Shown one piece after another: positions 24,788-32,885 of a DNA stretch of 64,000 nucleotides (position 1 is its first letter; every line of letters begins with the position of its first letter). Position numbers and translations under genes: made by a program. The notes below the pieces were generated by a model. It did not search any database. It saw only the letters and a list, made by a program, of their open reading frames with translations, and was not told where the DNA came from. Origin of the DNA: Massiliimalia sp050943535 (GTDB lineage: Bacteria; Bacillota; Clostridia; Oscillospirales; Ruminococcaceae). The stretch spans positions 186,001 through 250,000 of the forward strand of contig JBMNPJ010000001.1 of assembly GCA_050943535.1 (NCBI GenBank), written 5' to 3'.

Positions 24788-24846
24788 GGCTGCCTTGAAT
24801 GCCGGGCATTGTTTGAAATGCCTTGTGTTCAAGGCAGCCTGTTTTT
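24788..24846 (+). terminator. Terminator after the permease gene
   Basis: GGCTGCCTTGAA and TTCAAGGCAGCC form a 12-bp stem enclosing a second hairpin (GGCATT/AATGCC), followed by TGTTTTT. Confidence 0.85.
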
Positions 24847-24881
24847 ATGAAAAAAGGCAGGTTTTATGGGAATACTGTCTA

Positions 24882-24910
24882 TCGACAAAAGCGGTTTCTT
24901 TTGATACAAT
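24882..24910 (+). promoter_or_regulatory. Promoter of the ABC importer / molybdenum hydroxylase cluster
   Basis: TCGACA at 24882-24887, 17-base spacer, TACAAT at 24905-24910; the transcript would start about 95 bases before the binding-protein gene. Confidence 0.65.
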
Positions 24911-25013
24911 AAAGGTAAGAAACAAAAGGCTTTTGACGGACAGAATATCTGCGCTAGGAGAGAGGTTTTACAAAATCTCTTGCAATAGAAACAAAAAAGA
25001 AAGGATGTTTTTG

Positions 25014-26108
25014 ATGTCATTGCTCAAACGAATCATTTGCTGTGCAGTTGCACTGACTTTTTCTGTATCCGTACTTGCAGGATGCACAGGTCAGACGAAA
25101 AATCAAGAAAGCCAAACTTCTATCAGCTCTCAGACCAGTGAGGTCAGTGAGGAAGAAAGTTCTTCTTCCGGAGAAATTGTTTTAACTGACCAGATTGGCC
25201 GTACCGTAACTTTGGAACAGCCGGCGGAAAAAGTAGTTTCCGCATATTATTTGTCCAGCTCTCTTTTGATTGCACTGGGCGCACAGGATAAACTGGTAGG
25301 AATCGAAATGAAAGCGGAAACCCGTGAACTGTACCGTCAGGCAGCACCTGAATTTTTGGAATTGCCGGCAGTTGGTTCTGGAAAAGGAATTAATGTAGAA
25401 GAAACTGCTGCTTTGGAACCGGATTTGGTAATCCTGCCAAAGAAACTTCAGGATTCTGTGGCACAGTTTGAAGCATTGAATATTCCGGTTATGGTAATTG
25501 ATCCGGAAACAATGGAAAACTTTTTGACCACTGTTTCTTTGTTGGGACAGGCAACTGGATGTGATGATCGCGCTCAGCAGCTGACTTCTTACTATCGTGA
25601 AGTGATGGAAGACGTTTCCAGCCGCACCAAAGATTTGGAAGAAAAACCGCTGGTATATTTGGCAGGAAGCGATATGCTTTCTACTGCAGGAGCAGGCATG
25701 TATCAAAATGACCTGATTGAAATGGCAGGCGGCGTGAATGCAGCAGCTTCCATTGATATGGATCAGTGGGCAGATATTTCCGCAGAACAGCTGGTAGCTT
25801 GGAACCCGGAAAAGGTATTCCTGGTTAATTATGCGGACTATACCCGGGATGATTTTCTTGCTGATACCCGTTTTGCTAATTTGAAAGCAATGGAAAATCC
25901 AGAAGAAAATGTATTGGTATTCCCTGGAGAATTGGAACCGTGGGATTATCCGACCGCTTCCAGCGTGCTGGGAATTTTGTGGCTTGCTAATCAGCTTCAT
26001 CCGGATGTAGTATCTCAGGAAGAATATGAAACTGCGGTAAGTGATTTTTATAAAACCTATTTTAATTTGGATGTAGATGCTGTTGAGGCTGAACAGCCGG
26101 CAGCATAA
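25014..26108 (+). CDS. ABC importer substrate-binding lipoprotein (FecB/BtuF class)
   Basis: A 364-residue lipoprotein: signal peptide with lipobox LAGC (Cys24), a Ser/Glu-rich linker, then a two-lobed periplasmic-binding-protein fold of the class with a rigid helix. Core motifs include LTDQIGRTVTLEQPAEKVVS, the lobe start YLSSSLLIALGAQDKLVG and LEPDLVILPK. Such proteins bind ferric siderophores, cobalamin, heme or, in the MolA subgroup, molybdate/tungstate. The start at 25014 has AAAGGA upstream; the frame is open well upstream but without supporting signals. It leads an operon with permease and ATPase, then molybdenum-enzyme genes. Confidence 0.88.
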   Translation: MSLLKRIICCAVALTFSVSVLAGCTGQTKNQESQTSISSQTSEVSEEESSSSGEIVLTDQIGRTVTLEQPAEKVVSAYYLSSSLLIALGAQDKLVGIEMKAETRELYRQAAPEFLELPAVGSGKGINVEETAALEPDLVILPKKLQDSVAQFEALNIPVMVIDPETMENFLTTVSLLGQATGCDDRAQQLTSYYREVMEDVSSRTKDLEEKPLVYLAGSDMLSTAGAGMYQNDLIEMAGGVNAAASIDMDQWADISAEQLVAWNPEKVFLVNYADYTRDDFLADTRFANLKAMENPEENVLVFPGELEPWDYPTASSVLGILWLANQLHPDVVSQEEYETAVSDFYKTYFNLDVDAVEAEQPAA

Positions 26109-26135
26109 ACACGAAAATAGAAAGGAAACCGACCA

Positions 26136-27128
26136 ATGAAGAGACGATTTGCACTGGCGCTGCTTTTGTGGATTGGCATGATTTTGCTTTCTGTTTGTTT
26201 GGGTCGATATCCTCTTTCTCTGGGAGAGATTGGAGGAATTTTGATCGGGCAGGCACCGTCCCCTACAGCCGAGGCGCTTTTTTATGAGATCCGTCTGCCC
26301 AGAACTGTGTTGGTGGCAGTTGGCGGTGGTGCGCTGGCTCTTTCTGGTTTGGTGTTTCAAACAATATTTTCTAACCCGCTGGTTTCCCCCGATGTATTGG
26401 GGGTGACCAGTGGGTGTTCTGTAGGTGCGGTATTTGCATTGCTGTATCTGCCGGCTTCTGCTGTCATGCTCCAAGGGAGCAGTTTTTTGTGCGGGATTGG
26501 TGCTGTAATTTTTTCTCTTTGGCTGTCCCGGTTTGTCAGAAGCAACCGGGTGCTGGGAATGGTGCTGGCAGGAATTGTGGTAGGCAGTGTATCTTCTTCT
26601 ATTTTAATGATTTTTAAAGTTTTGGCAGATCCCAATCATCAGCTTCCGGCCATTGAGTATTGGCTGATGGGCGGATTCCAAAATGGAAACTGGAGCGATG
26701 TGGCAAGTGTTGCTGTTTTGGTGATTCCCTGCAGTTTGGGACTATATCTGTTTCGGTTTCGTTTAAAGGTGCTGTCTTTAGGGGATGATCAGGCACAAAG
26801 TTTGGGAGTTTCTCCGGGATTTGTGCGGGTGATTTGTATTGGTGCCGCCACAGTACTGGTTTCAGCAGTGGTTTCTGTGGCAGGTGTAGTCAGCTGGATT
26901 GGGCTGATTGCTCCTCATTTAATCAGGCTATGGGGTGCCGGCGATGTAACCAAAAATATGGGAACCTGTTTTTTTGCGGGAGGAGCTTTGCTTTTAGCGG
27001 CAGATTTGTGTGCCCGAAGTCTTTCAACCATCGAAATTCCCATTAGCATTTTCACTTCATTGTTTGGAGCAGCATTTTTGGCGGTACTACTGGTCAGCGG
27101 TTCGGTACGGAGAAAGGGAGGAATTTAG
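26136..27128 (+). CDS. FecCD-family ABC transporter permease
   Basis: A 330-residue protein with about ten hydrophobic helices, the BtuC/FecCD fold. Marks: RLPRTVLVAVGGGALALSG near 50, NPLVSPDVLGVTSGC near 78, and SVAGVVSWIGLIAPHLIRL near 247, which couples to the ATPase. It pairs as a homodimer with the lipoprotein upstream and the ATPase downstream. AAAGGA precedes the ATG; the stop is one base before the ATPase start. Confidence 0.92.
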   Translation: MKRRFALALLLWIGMILLSVCLGRYPLSLGEIGGILIGQAPSPTAEALFYEIRLPRTVLVAVGGGALALSGLVFQTIFSNPLVSPDVLGVTSGCSVGAVFALLYLPASAVMLQGSSFLCGIGAVIFSLWLSRFVRSNRVLGMVLAGIVVGSVSSSILMIFKVLADPNHQLPAIEYWLMGGFQNGNWSDVASVAVLVIPCSLGLYLFRFRLKVLSLGDDQAQSLGVSPGFVRVICIGAATVLVSAVVSVAGVVSWIGLIAPHLIRLWGAGDVTKNMGTCFFAGGALLLAADLCARSLSTIEIPISIFTSLFGAAFLAVLLVSGSVRRKGGI

Positions 27129-27129
27129 A

Positions 27130-27903
27130 TTGCCTTTATCAGTACAGGATTTGTCAATACACTTTGGGGATACCTGTGTTTTAAACCAGGTGTCCTTTGA
27201 ACTTCCTTCGTGGGGCATGATCTTTTTGCTGGGACCCAATGGGGCGGGAAAATCCACCCTGTTGAAAGCGCTTTGTGGTTTGATCCCTGCCGGTACCGGT
27301 TCTGTGCGGCTGGACGGGATTTCGTTGGAACAGATCCCCATCTCCCAGCGTGCCCGAAACATTTCTTATCTGCCGCAAAAGGTGGAAGCAGGGGATATGA
27401 CGGTGACGGAATATGCGGTATTAGGAGCAGCACCCCGGTTAAAATGGACACAAATACCGGATAAAAGCCATTATAGGCGTGTGAAAGGGATTTTAGATCA
27501 GCTGGAGATTGGTCATTTGGCAGAACGAAAGCTGGCACAAATCAGCGGCGGAGAATGTCAGTTGGCGGCACTTGCCCAGCTTTTGATGCAGGATACACCG
27601 GTCATGCTGTTGGACGAGCCCACTGCAAATCTGGATATGAAGCGTCAAAGAGATTTTTTAAAAGTTTTATATAAACTTGTGCGGGAACAGAAAAAATGTG
27701 CTGTGATTACAGTGCATGATCCTAATCTTGCCTTATCCTACGGGGATGAGATATTACTGCTTCGGGATCATTCCGTGATGAGTTTACCATATCATTGTCA
27801 TTTGGGAGAACAGCTTTTAGAGCAGCTGCGTCCGATTTATGGTCAGGAATTGGCATTGTCTTCCGAAGGATGTCTTTACTGGAAAGGGGAAAGGAGACTG
27901 TAA
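27130..27903 (+). CDS. FecE-type ABC transporter ATPase
   Basis: A 257-residue nucleotide-binding subunit. Walker A GPNGAGKST at 35-43, Q-loop near YLPQKV, signature ISGGECQLA near 137 and Walker B VMLLDEPTANLD near 158, then the switch His in ITVHDPN. The TTG at 27130 (GGGAGG eight bases upstream) gives a standard N-terminus, LPLSVQDLSIHFGD; the frame runs further upstream inside the permease gene but that part does not look like this family. Confidence 0.92.
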   Translation: MPLSVQDLSIHFGDTCVLNQVSFELPSWGMIFLLGPNGAGKSTLLKALCGLIPAGTGSVRLDGISLEQIPISQRARNISYLPQKVEAGDMTVTEYAVLGAAPRLKWTQIPDKSHYRRVKGILDQLEIGHLAERKLAQISGGECQLAALAQLLMQDTPVMLLDEPTANLDMKRQRDFLKVLYKLVREQKKCAVITVHDPNLALSYGDEILLLRDHSVMSLPYHCHLGEQLLEQLRPIYGQELALSSEGCLYWKGERRL

Positions 27904-27907
27904 AATC

Positions 27908-28678
27908 ATGTTTACAGCGCAACAATACGTGAAAGCCGCTTCTCTGGAAGAGGCTTATGAACTGAATCAAAAGAAAAATAATGTGATTTTGGGCGGCGGA
28001 TGCTGGCTGAAAATGAACCGGAAAAACTATCATACGGTGATTGATTTATCTGGACTGGGTTTGGATACCATCGAAGAAACACCGGAAGAAGTTGTGTTGG
28101 GTGCCATGGTCACTCTCCGGCAGATGGAAACCAGCTCTTTGCTGAAAGAGTATTTTGGAACTGGATTTTTAGACATGACCCGTCATATTGTAGGGGTGCA
28201 GTTTCGAAACTGCGCAACATTAGGCGGCAGTTTGGCATCCCGTTTTGGTTTTTCCGATATTTTAACCTGGCTTATGGGACTGGGTGCGCAGGTGGAACTG
28301 TTCCATGGGGGCAGGGTATCTGTGGAAGAATATGCTGCCATACCTTATGATCGGGATATTCTAGTGCGGGTATATCTGCCAAAAGACGGCAGAAAAGCAG
28401 TTTATGAAAGTGTCCGCAATACCCAGACCGATATCCCTGTATTGGCGTGCAGTGTCTGTCTGTCTGGCGGAATGCTGCGTGCGGCAATTGGTGCCAGACC
28501 TGGAAAAGCCATGATGGTTCCCGGAGAATATCCTCTTTCTCAGGAAGGGATTGAACAGCTCATACAGGCAGCCCAAAAGTTGGAATATGGAACCAATATG
28601 CGTGCCAGTGCCCAGTATCGGCGTCATTTGGCACAGGTATTAGTACGCCGTGCATGCGGCCGTATTCAGGAGGTGTAA
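27908..28678 (+). CDS. Molybdenum hydroxylase, FAD-binding medium subunit (CoxM/XdhB-like)
   Basis: A 256-residue FAD subunit of a xanthine-dehydrogenase-family enzyme; it passes electrons from the iron-sulfur subunit to the final acceptor. The FAD motif VILGGGCWLKM is at 26-36 and the second, RNCATLGGSLASR, at 100-112. The ATG at 27908 has GGAG upstream, five bases after the ABC ATPase stop, so importer and enzyme genes look like one transcript. Order FAD, Fe-S, Mo matches coxMSL-type operons. Confidence 0.92.
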   Translation: MFTAQQYVKAASLEEAYELNQKKNNVILGGGCWLKMNRKNYHTVIDLSGLGLDTIEETPEEVVLGAMVTLRQMETSSLLKEYFGTGFLDMTRHIVGVQFRNCATLGGSLASRFGFSDILTWLMGLGAQVELFHGGRVSVEEYAAIPYDRDILVRVYLPKDGRKAVYESVRNTQTDIPVLACSVCLSGGMLRAAIGARPGKAMMVPGEYPLSQEGIEQLIQAAQKLEYGTNMRASAQYRRHLAQVLVRRACGRIQEV

Positions 28679-28681
28679 GCA

Positions 28682-29146
28682 GTGAAGATTACATTAATAT
28701 TGAATGGAGTTCGGTGTACTGATGAAATTGCGCCGGACATGGTACTGCTGGACTATTTGAGAAGCAAAGGATGTCTTTCTGTAAAACGGGGATGCGAAAC
28801 TTCTAACTGCGGTTTATGTACTGTTCATATGGACGGAAAACCGGTGCTCTCCTGCAGTGTATTAGCGGCCAGAGCGGATGGACACACCATTACTACCTTA
28901 GAAGGATGTCAGAAGCAGGCAGAAGAATTGGGTGCTTTCCTTGCTGATGAAGGCGGAGAACAGTGCGGTTTCTGCAGTCCGGGATTTTTAATGAATGTTC
29001 TGGCAATGGAACAGGAACTGGATGATCCTACAGAGGAAGAAATTTTGGAATATTTGGCAGGAAATCTTTGCCGCTGTACCGGATATCAAAGTCAGCTGCG
29101 GGCTGTGAAAAAATATCTCAGCTGGAGAAAGGGGGAACAGCAATGA
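28682..29146 (+). CDS. Molybdenum hydroxylase, [2Fe-2S] small subunit
   Basis: A 154-residue subunit with two [2Fe-2S] clusters. N-terminal plant-ferredoxin-type ligands are Cys38, Cys43, Cys46 and Cys58 (CETSNCGLC...LSC); the helical C-terminal domain has CGFC (95, 98) and CRC (130, 132). GTG start at 28682 with AGGAGGTG upstream. It overlaps the next gene by four bases (ATGA). Confidence 0.95.
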   Translation: MKITLILNGVRCTDEIAPDMVLLDYLRSKGCLSVKRGCETSNCGLCTVHMDGKPVLSCSVLAARADGHTITTLEGCQKQAEELGAFLADEGGEQCGFCSPGFLMNVLAMEQELDDPTEEEILEYLAGNLCRCTGYQSQLRAVKKYLSWRKGEQQ

Positions 29147-31437
29147 GTTACGTCAATACTCGGGTTCGCAAAAAGGATGCCATGAGTCTGGTAACCGGAA
29201 AACCGGTTTATACAGGGGATTTAATTCCAGCCAATACTTTGGTGGTAAAATTGCTGCGCAGTCCTCATGCCCATGCACTGATTGAAACCATTGATACGAA
29301 AATTGCTAAAAAAGTTCCCGGTGTTGTGGATATTTTCACCTATGAAGATGTTCCCGGTTCTCGTTTTACTACAGCGGGTCAGACCTATCCGGAACCAAGC
29401 CCTTATGACCGTTTGATTTTGGATCGCCGTCTTCGCTGCTTTGGGGATCCTGTAGCAATTATTGCAGCAGAAACAGAAGCTGCTGCGATAAAGGCGATGA
29501 AGCTGATTCGGGTGACCTATCAGGTATTGGAACCTTTGATGGATTTTACTAAAGCAAAAGACAACGAAATTCTGGTTCATCCGGAAGAAGATTTTAAAGC
29601 CCTATGTCCTGTAGGTGCTGATAATCATCGAAATTTGTGCAGTGCAGATGTGTTTGAAGTGGGAGATGTGGAACAGGAACTGAATTCCTGCGCAGTAGTA
29701 TGTGAATCCACCTATCACACCAAAGCAAACAATCAGGCAATGATGGAAACCTTCCGTACCTTCAGCTATTTGGATGAATACGGACGGCTGACGGTGGTCA
29801 GCTCCACCCAGATTCCGTTCCATGTCAGAAGAATTTTATCAAATGCACTGGAGATTTCCAAAGCACAGATTCGTGTTATCAAACCTAGAATCGGCGGCGG
29901 ATTTGGTGCAAAGCAAAGCGCCGTTTCTGAAGTATATCCGGCATTTGTTACCTTGAAAACTGGACGTGCAGCCAGCTTGATTTTTACCCGGGAAGAAAGT
30001 ATGACCAACGGCTCTCCACGTCATGAAATGCAGATGAAGGTAAAAATTGGTGCGGATAAAGACGGAACCATCCGGGCAATTGATCTTTATGCCCTTTCCA
30101 ATGCAGGCGCATACGGGGAACATGGTCCTACTACCATTGGTCTGGTAGGTCATAAATCTTTGTCTTTATATGGCAGCCTGAAAGCGGCGCGTTTTGCCTG
30201 TGACGTAGTATATACTAATACCATGGGCGGCGGTGCTTACCGGGGATATGGAGCTACTCAGGGGATTTTTGCAGTAGAAAGTGCAGTGAATGAACTGGCT
30301 GCAAAACTGGGAATGGACCCTTGCGCTATCCGTGAGAAAAACATGGTTTCTCAGGGACAGAATATGCCCACTTACTATAATGAGCCCTGCAACAGCTGTA
30401 CCTTGGATCAGTGTATGCAAAAAGCGAAGGAAATGATGAACTGGGATGAAAAGTATCCTAGACGGGTGCTGGAAAACGGTCATATCCGAAGCGTCGGTGT
30501 TGCTATGGCAATGCAGGGAAGCGGTATTTCCGGCGTGGATATCGGTAGTGTAGAAATTCGTTTGAACGATGATGGGTTCTATACCTTGCTGGTAGGTTGT
30601 ACCGATATGGGAACCGGATGCGACACCATTCTGGCACAGATGGCAGCCGATTGTCTGGATTGTTCCATCGACCAGATTGCGGTACGCGGTGTAGACACCG
30701 ACCAATCCCCGTATGATACCGGTTCTTATGCTTCTTCTACTACCTATGTAACTGGGATGGCAGTGGTAAAAACCTGTGAAAAGCTTCGTCAGAAGATTGT
30801 GGAAACCGGTGCATCTTTGCTGGGATTGTCTCCGGAGCAGGTAGAATTTGATGGAAAACGGGTATTCTGTGTAGAAACCGATCAAGAAGTCAGCTTATCT
30901 GCTATCGGATATGCTAGTTTTGAAGGGCATAATCGCTGTCTTTCCGCTAGTGAATCTCATTCTTCCCCAATTTCTCCTCCTCCATTTATGGTGGGGATGG
31001 CAGAAATCGATCTGGATCCGGAAACCGGAAATGTCCAGGTAGTAGATTATGTAGCAGCTGTGGACTGTGGTACCGTCATCAACCGGAATTTGGCAACTGT
31101 ACAGACCGAAGGCGGAATTGTTCAGGGAATTGGTATGGCTTTGTATGAAGATATTCAGTACGATTCTCATGGCCGGATGATGAACAATTCCTTCCTGCAG
31201 TATAAAATTCCATCTCGTTTGGATGTGGGAAAAATCCGCGTGGAATTTGTCAGCAGCTATGAACCGACTGGCCCGTTTGGAGCAAAATCCATTGGAGAAC
31301 TGGTAATTAATACTCCTTCTCCAGCGATTATCAATGCAATTTATCATGCAACCGGTCTGAATTTCTATGAGCTTCCAGTTCGCAGTGAGGAAATTGCACT
31401 GGGAATTGCCCAGGGAAACACTGATGAAATCTGTTGA
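29143..31437 (+). CDS. Molybdenum hydroxylase, molybdopterin-binding large subunit
   Basis: A 764-residue catalytic subunit of the xanthine dehydrogenase/aldehyde oxidase family. It has the cofactor motifs IGGGFGAKQ near 250 and GGGAYRGYGATQG near 364, GSYASSTTYVTG near 527, and the catalytic glutamate in GPFGAKSIGE near 719. The substrate cannot be read off; nearby xpt and a purine-riboswitch permease make a purine plausible. The ATG at 29143 overlaps the small-subunit stop and has GGGGGAA upstream; the open frame to 29068 is not needed. Confidence 0.93.
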   Translation: MSYVNTRVRKKDAMSLVTGKPVYTGDLIPANTLVVKLLRSPHAHALIETIDTKIAKKVPGVVDIFTYEDVPGSRFTTAGQTYPEPSPYDRLILDRRLRCFGDPVAIIAAETEAAAIKAMKLIRVTYQVLEPLMDFTKAKDNEILVHPEEDFKALCPVGADNHRNLCSADVFEVGDVEQELNSCAVVCESTYHTKANNQAMMETFRTFSYLDEYGRLTVVSSTQIPFHVRRILSNALEISKAQIRVIKPRIGGGFGAKQSAVSEVYPAFVTLKTGRAASLIFTREESMTNGSPRHEMQMKVKIGADKDGTIRAIDLYALSNAGAYGEHGPTTIGLVGHKSLSLYGSLKAARFACDVVYTNTMGGGAYRGYGATQGIFAVESAVNELAAKLGMDPCAIREKNMVSQGQNMPTYYNEPCNSCTLDQCMQKAKEMMNWDEKYPRRVLENGHIRSVGVAMAMQGSGISGVDIGSVEIRLNDDGFYTLLVGCTDMGTGCDTILAQMAADCLDCSIDQIAVRGVDTDQSPYDTGSYASSTTYVTGMAVVKTCEKLRQKIVETGASLLGLSPEQVEFDGKRVFCVETDQEVSLSAIGYASFEGHNRCLSASESHSSPISPPPFMVGMAEIDLDPETGNVQVVDYVAAVDCGTVINRNLATVQTEGGIVQGIGMALYEDIQYDSHGRMMNNSFLQYKIPSRLDVGKIRVEFVSSYEPTGPFGAKSIGELVINTPSPAIINAIYHATGLNFYELPVRSEEIALGIAQGNTDEIC

Positions 31438-31990
31438 TATTATTTTGCTGGCGGCAGGAGCTTCTAAACGGTTTGGCAGTCAGAAGCTCCTGGCTGATTT
31501 TTATGGAAAGCCATTGTATCAATACGCTTTTGAAGCAGCAGCACAGGTTGAATTTTGTCGTGTTCTGGTGGTGACCAATCTTGCAGACATTCAAGCAGCG
31601 GCAAAAGGGTTTGGATTTATTCCAGTGGAATCTCCTTTGTCTTATCAGGGCATTTCTGCTTCCATTCATGCAGGAGTTCATGCTGCCAGAGAAAATGCAG
31701 TACTCAGCTTTTTTGTATGCGATCAGCCTGGTTTTTCAGGAACCGATTATCGGAAATTTTTACTGGGATTTTTAGACAGCGGCTGTCCACTGGGCAGGGT
31801 GTACTGTGACGGGCGCCCAGGAAGTCCTACAGTGTTTTCACCGTCTTTCCGGAAAGAATTACTCTCCCTGACAGGAGATGAAGGGGGAAAGGGCATTTTT
31901 GCAAATCGCAAAGAAGAGACGTTCTTTTATCCTGTTTCTGCAAAAAGTCTTGTGGATTATGATACCCCCTGGAAATCGGTTTCAGAATAA
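31424..31990 (+). CDS. MobA/MocA-like nucleotidyltransferase (Mo cofactor cytidylyltransferase-like)
   Basis: A 188-residue NTP-transferase-fold protein with the signature ILLAAGASKRFGSQKLL at 7-23. MocA-type members add CMP to molybdopterin to make the dinucleotide cofactor used by xanthine-dehydrogenase-family enzymes, and this gene overlaps the large-subunit gene by 14 bases, which fits. The CDQPGF segment and RPGSPTVFSPSFR are consistent. No XdhC/CoxI insertion factor is in the window. Confidence 0.85.
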   Translation: MKSVDIILLAAGASKRFGSQKLLADFYGKPLYQYAFEAAAQVEFCRVLVVTNLADIQAAAKGFGFIPVESPLSYQGISASIHAGVHAARENAVLSFFVCDQPGFSGTDYRKFLLGFLDSGCPLGRVYCDGRPGSPTVFSPSFRKELLSLTGDEGGKGIFANRKEETFFYPVSAKSLVDYDTPWKSVSE

Positions 31991-32045
31991 AATAAGCATA
32001 TTTATCTGGAGCATGGGAATGCTGTAAAAGAAAGGAGCTGATCCC

Positions 32046-32252
32046 GTGCGAAAAGATAAATTTGCTGTTAATCAGGATGGAGACGGCTATTTGGATCAGA
32101 AAGATGTGGTTTCTTCCACAGAGTGTACTGGTCTGATTCCAACACCGCCAGTGTCTCAGGCGGAAGCGGAGGCATATGCTTCTCTTTATTCTGTCCCCAA
32201 ACCGCAAAAGACTTCAAGTGAGTCTGTAAAAAGTAAAAAAGCCCATAAATAG
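32046..32252 (+). CDS. Small conserved-looking protein with Ca-loop-like motif
   Basis: A 68-residue protein; GTG start at 32046 with AAGGAG eight bases upstream. It begins with KFAVNQDGDGYLDQKDV, where NQDGDGYLD resembles the loop of an EF-hand or dockerin, followed by TECTGLIPTPP and a charged, Ser/Lys-rich tail. It has one Cys and no signal peptide. I do not know a function. It lies 55 bases after the nucleotidyltransferase and before a terminator, so it is the last gene of that transcript. Confidence 0.7.
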   Translation: MRKDKFAVNQDGDGYLDQKDVVSSTECTGLIPTPPVSQAEAEAYASLYSVPKPQKTSSESVKSKKAHK

Positions 32253-32259
32253 GGCGTTT

Positions 32260-32297
32260 AACAGATGTAAAGTTAAAGTGCTTTACATCTGTTTTTT
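32260..32297 (+). terminator. Terminator after the Mo hydroxylase cluster
   Basis: AACAGATGTAAAG and CTTTACATCTGTT form a perfect 13-bp stem, then a T-run. Confidence 0.9.
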
Positions 32298-32328
32298 ATC
32301 TATATTAGATATAATAAATGAATATCTA

Positions 32329-32356
32329 TTGACAAATAGAATAAATGGAGTATAAT
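32329..32356 (+). promoter_or_regulatory. Promoter of the marR-ABC exporter operon
   Basis: TTGACA at 32329-32334, 16-base spacer, TATAAT at 32351-32356. Confidence 0.88.
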
Positions 32357-32357
32357 T

Positions 32358-32399
32358 ATTAACTAGTTAATAGTTAACATCTTAATGGTTAACTAGTTT
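32358..32399 (+). promoter_or_regulatory. Probable MarR operator, two AACTAGTT palindromes
   Basis: ATTAACTAGTTAAT (32358-32371) is a perfect palindrome just after the -10 box; a second AACTAGTT centre lies at 32391-32398, exactly 30 bases on (about three helical turns), with half-sites TAGTTAAC and GGTTAAC between. MarR proteins bind such repeats, and the first downstream gene is a MarR regulator, so autoregulation is likely. Confidence 0.75.
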
Positions 32400-32420
32400 A
32401 CTATAAAAGGAGGTAGCGGT

Positions 32421-32885
32421 ATGCAGGATGCGGCTAAACAATTATCACAAGCTTTTCGCAAAATGGTAATCATGCATCGCAGGGTATTAGACAAAGCAGC
32501 ATTGACGACTGGTGTGTACCGAGGACAGCATCGGATGCTGATGGAGATATTTCATCATCCTGGACGTTCTCAAAAGGAGCTGGCAGATCTTATGGATATG
32601 TCTCCGGCGGCAGTGGCAGTCCGTTTAAAAACGTTAGAAAAAGATGGCTACATTCAGAGAATTGTGGATCCCAATGACAATCGGTTTCATCAAATCGAAT
32701 TGACTCAATTAGGCGAGAAAGTAGCACATCAAAGTGTCCGGCTTTTTCATACCATAGACGGTCATATGTTTGATGGCTGTACAGAGGAAGAAGTAAAGGT
32801 ACTGTTAAGCTGTTTTGAAAAAATTCATCAAAATCTTCAGGAAATGGAAAAATCAACTGGTATAGGGAAGGAGGAAATGGAATGA
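32421..32885 (+). CDS. MarR family transcriptional regulator
   Basis: A 154-residue winged-helix regulator with the family core SQKELADLMDMSPAAVAVRL at about 51-70 and the wing GYIQRIVDPNDNRFHQIELT at about 77-96. AGGAGG precedes the ATG. It overlaps the first ABC exporter gene by four bases (ATGA). Such regulators usually release DNA on binding a small toxic compound, so it probably represses its own operon, encoding a drug-type exporter, through the palindromes upstream. Confidence 0.93.
   Translation: MQDAAKQLSQAFRKMVIMHRRVLDKAALTTGVYRGQHRMLMEIFHHPGRSQKELADLMDMSPAAVAVRLKTLEKDGYIQRIVDPNDNRFHQIELTQLGEKVAHQSVRLFHTIDGHMFDGCTEEEVKVLLSCFEKIHQNLQEMEKSTGIGKEEME

Noticed and set aside
25182..26474. 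Open frame of about 430 codons on the minus strand across the binding-protein and permease genes
   Set aside because: It spans two real genes and their gap, with no start signal and an unnatural composition.
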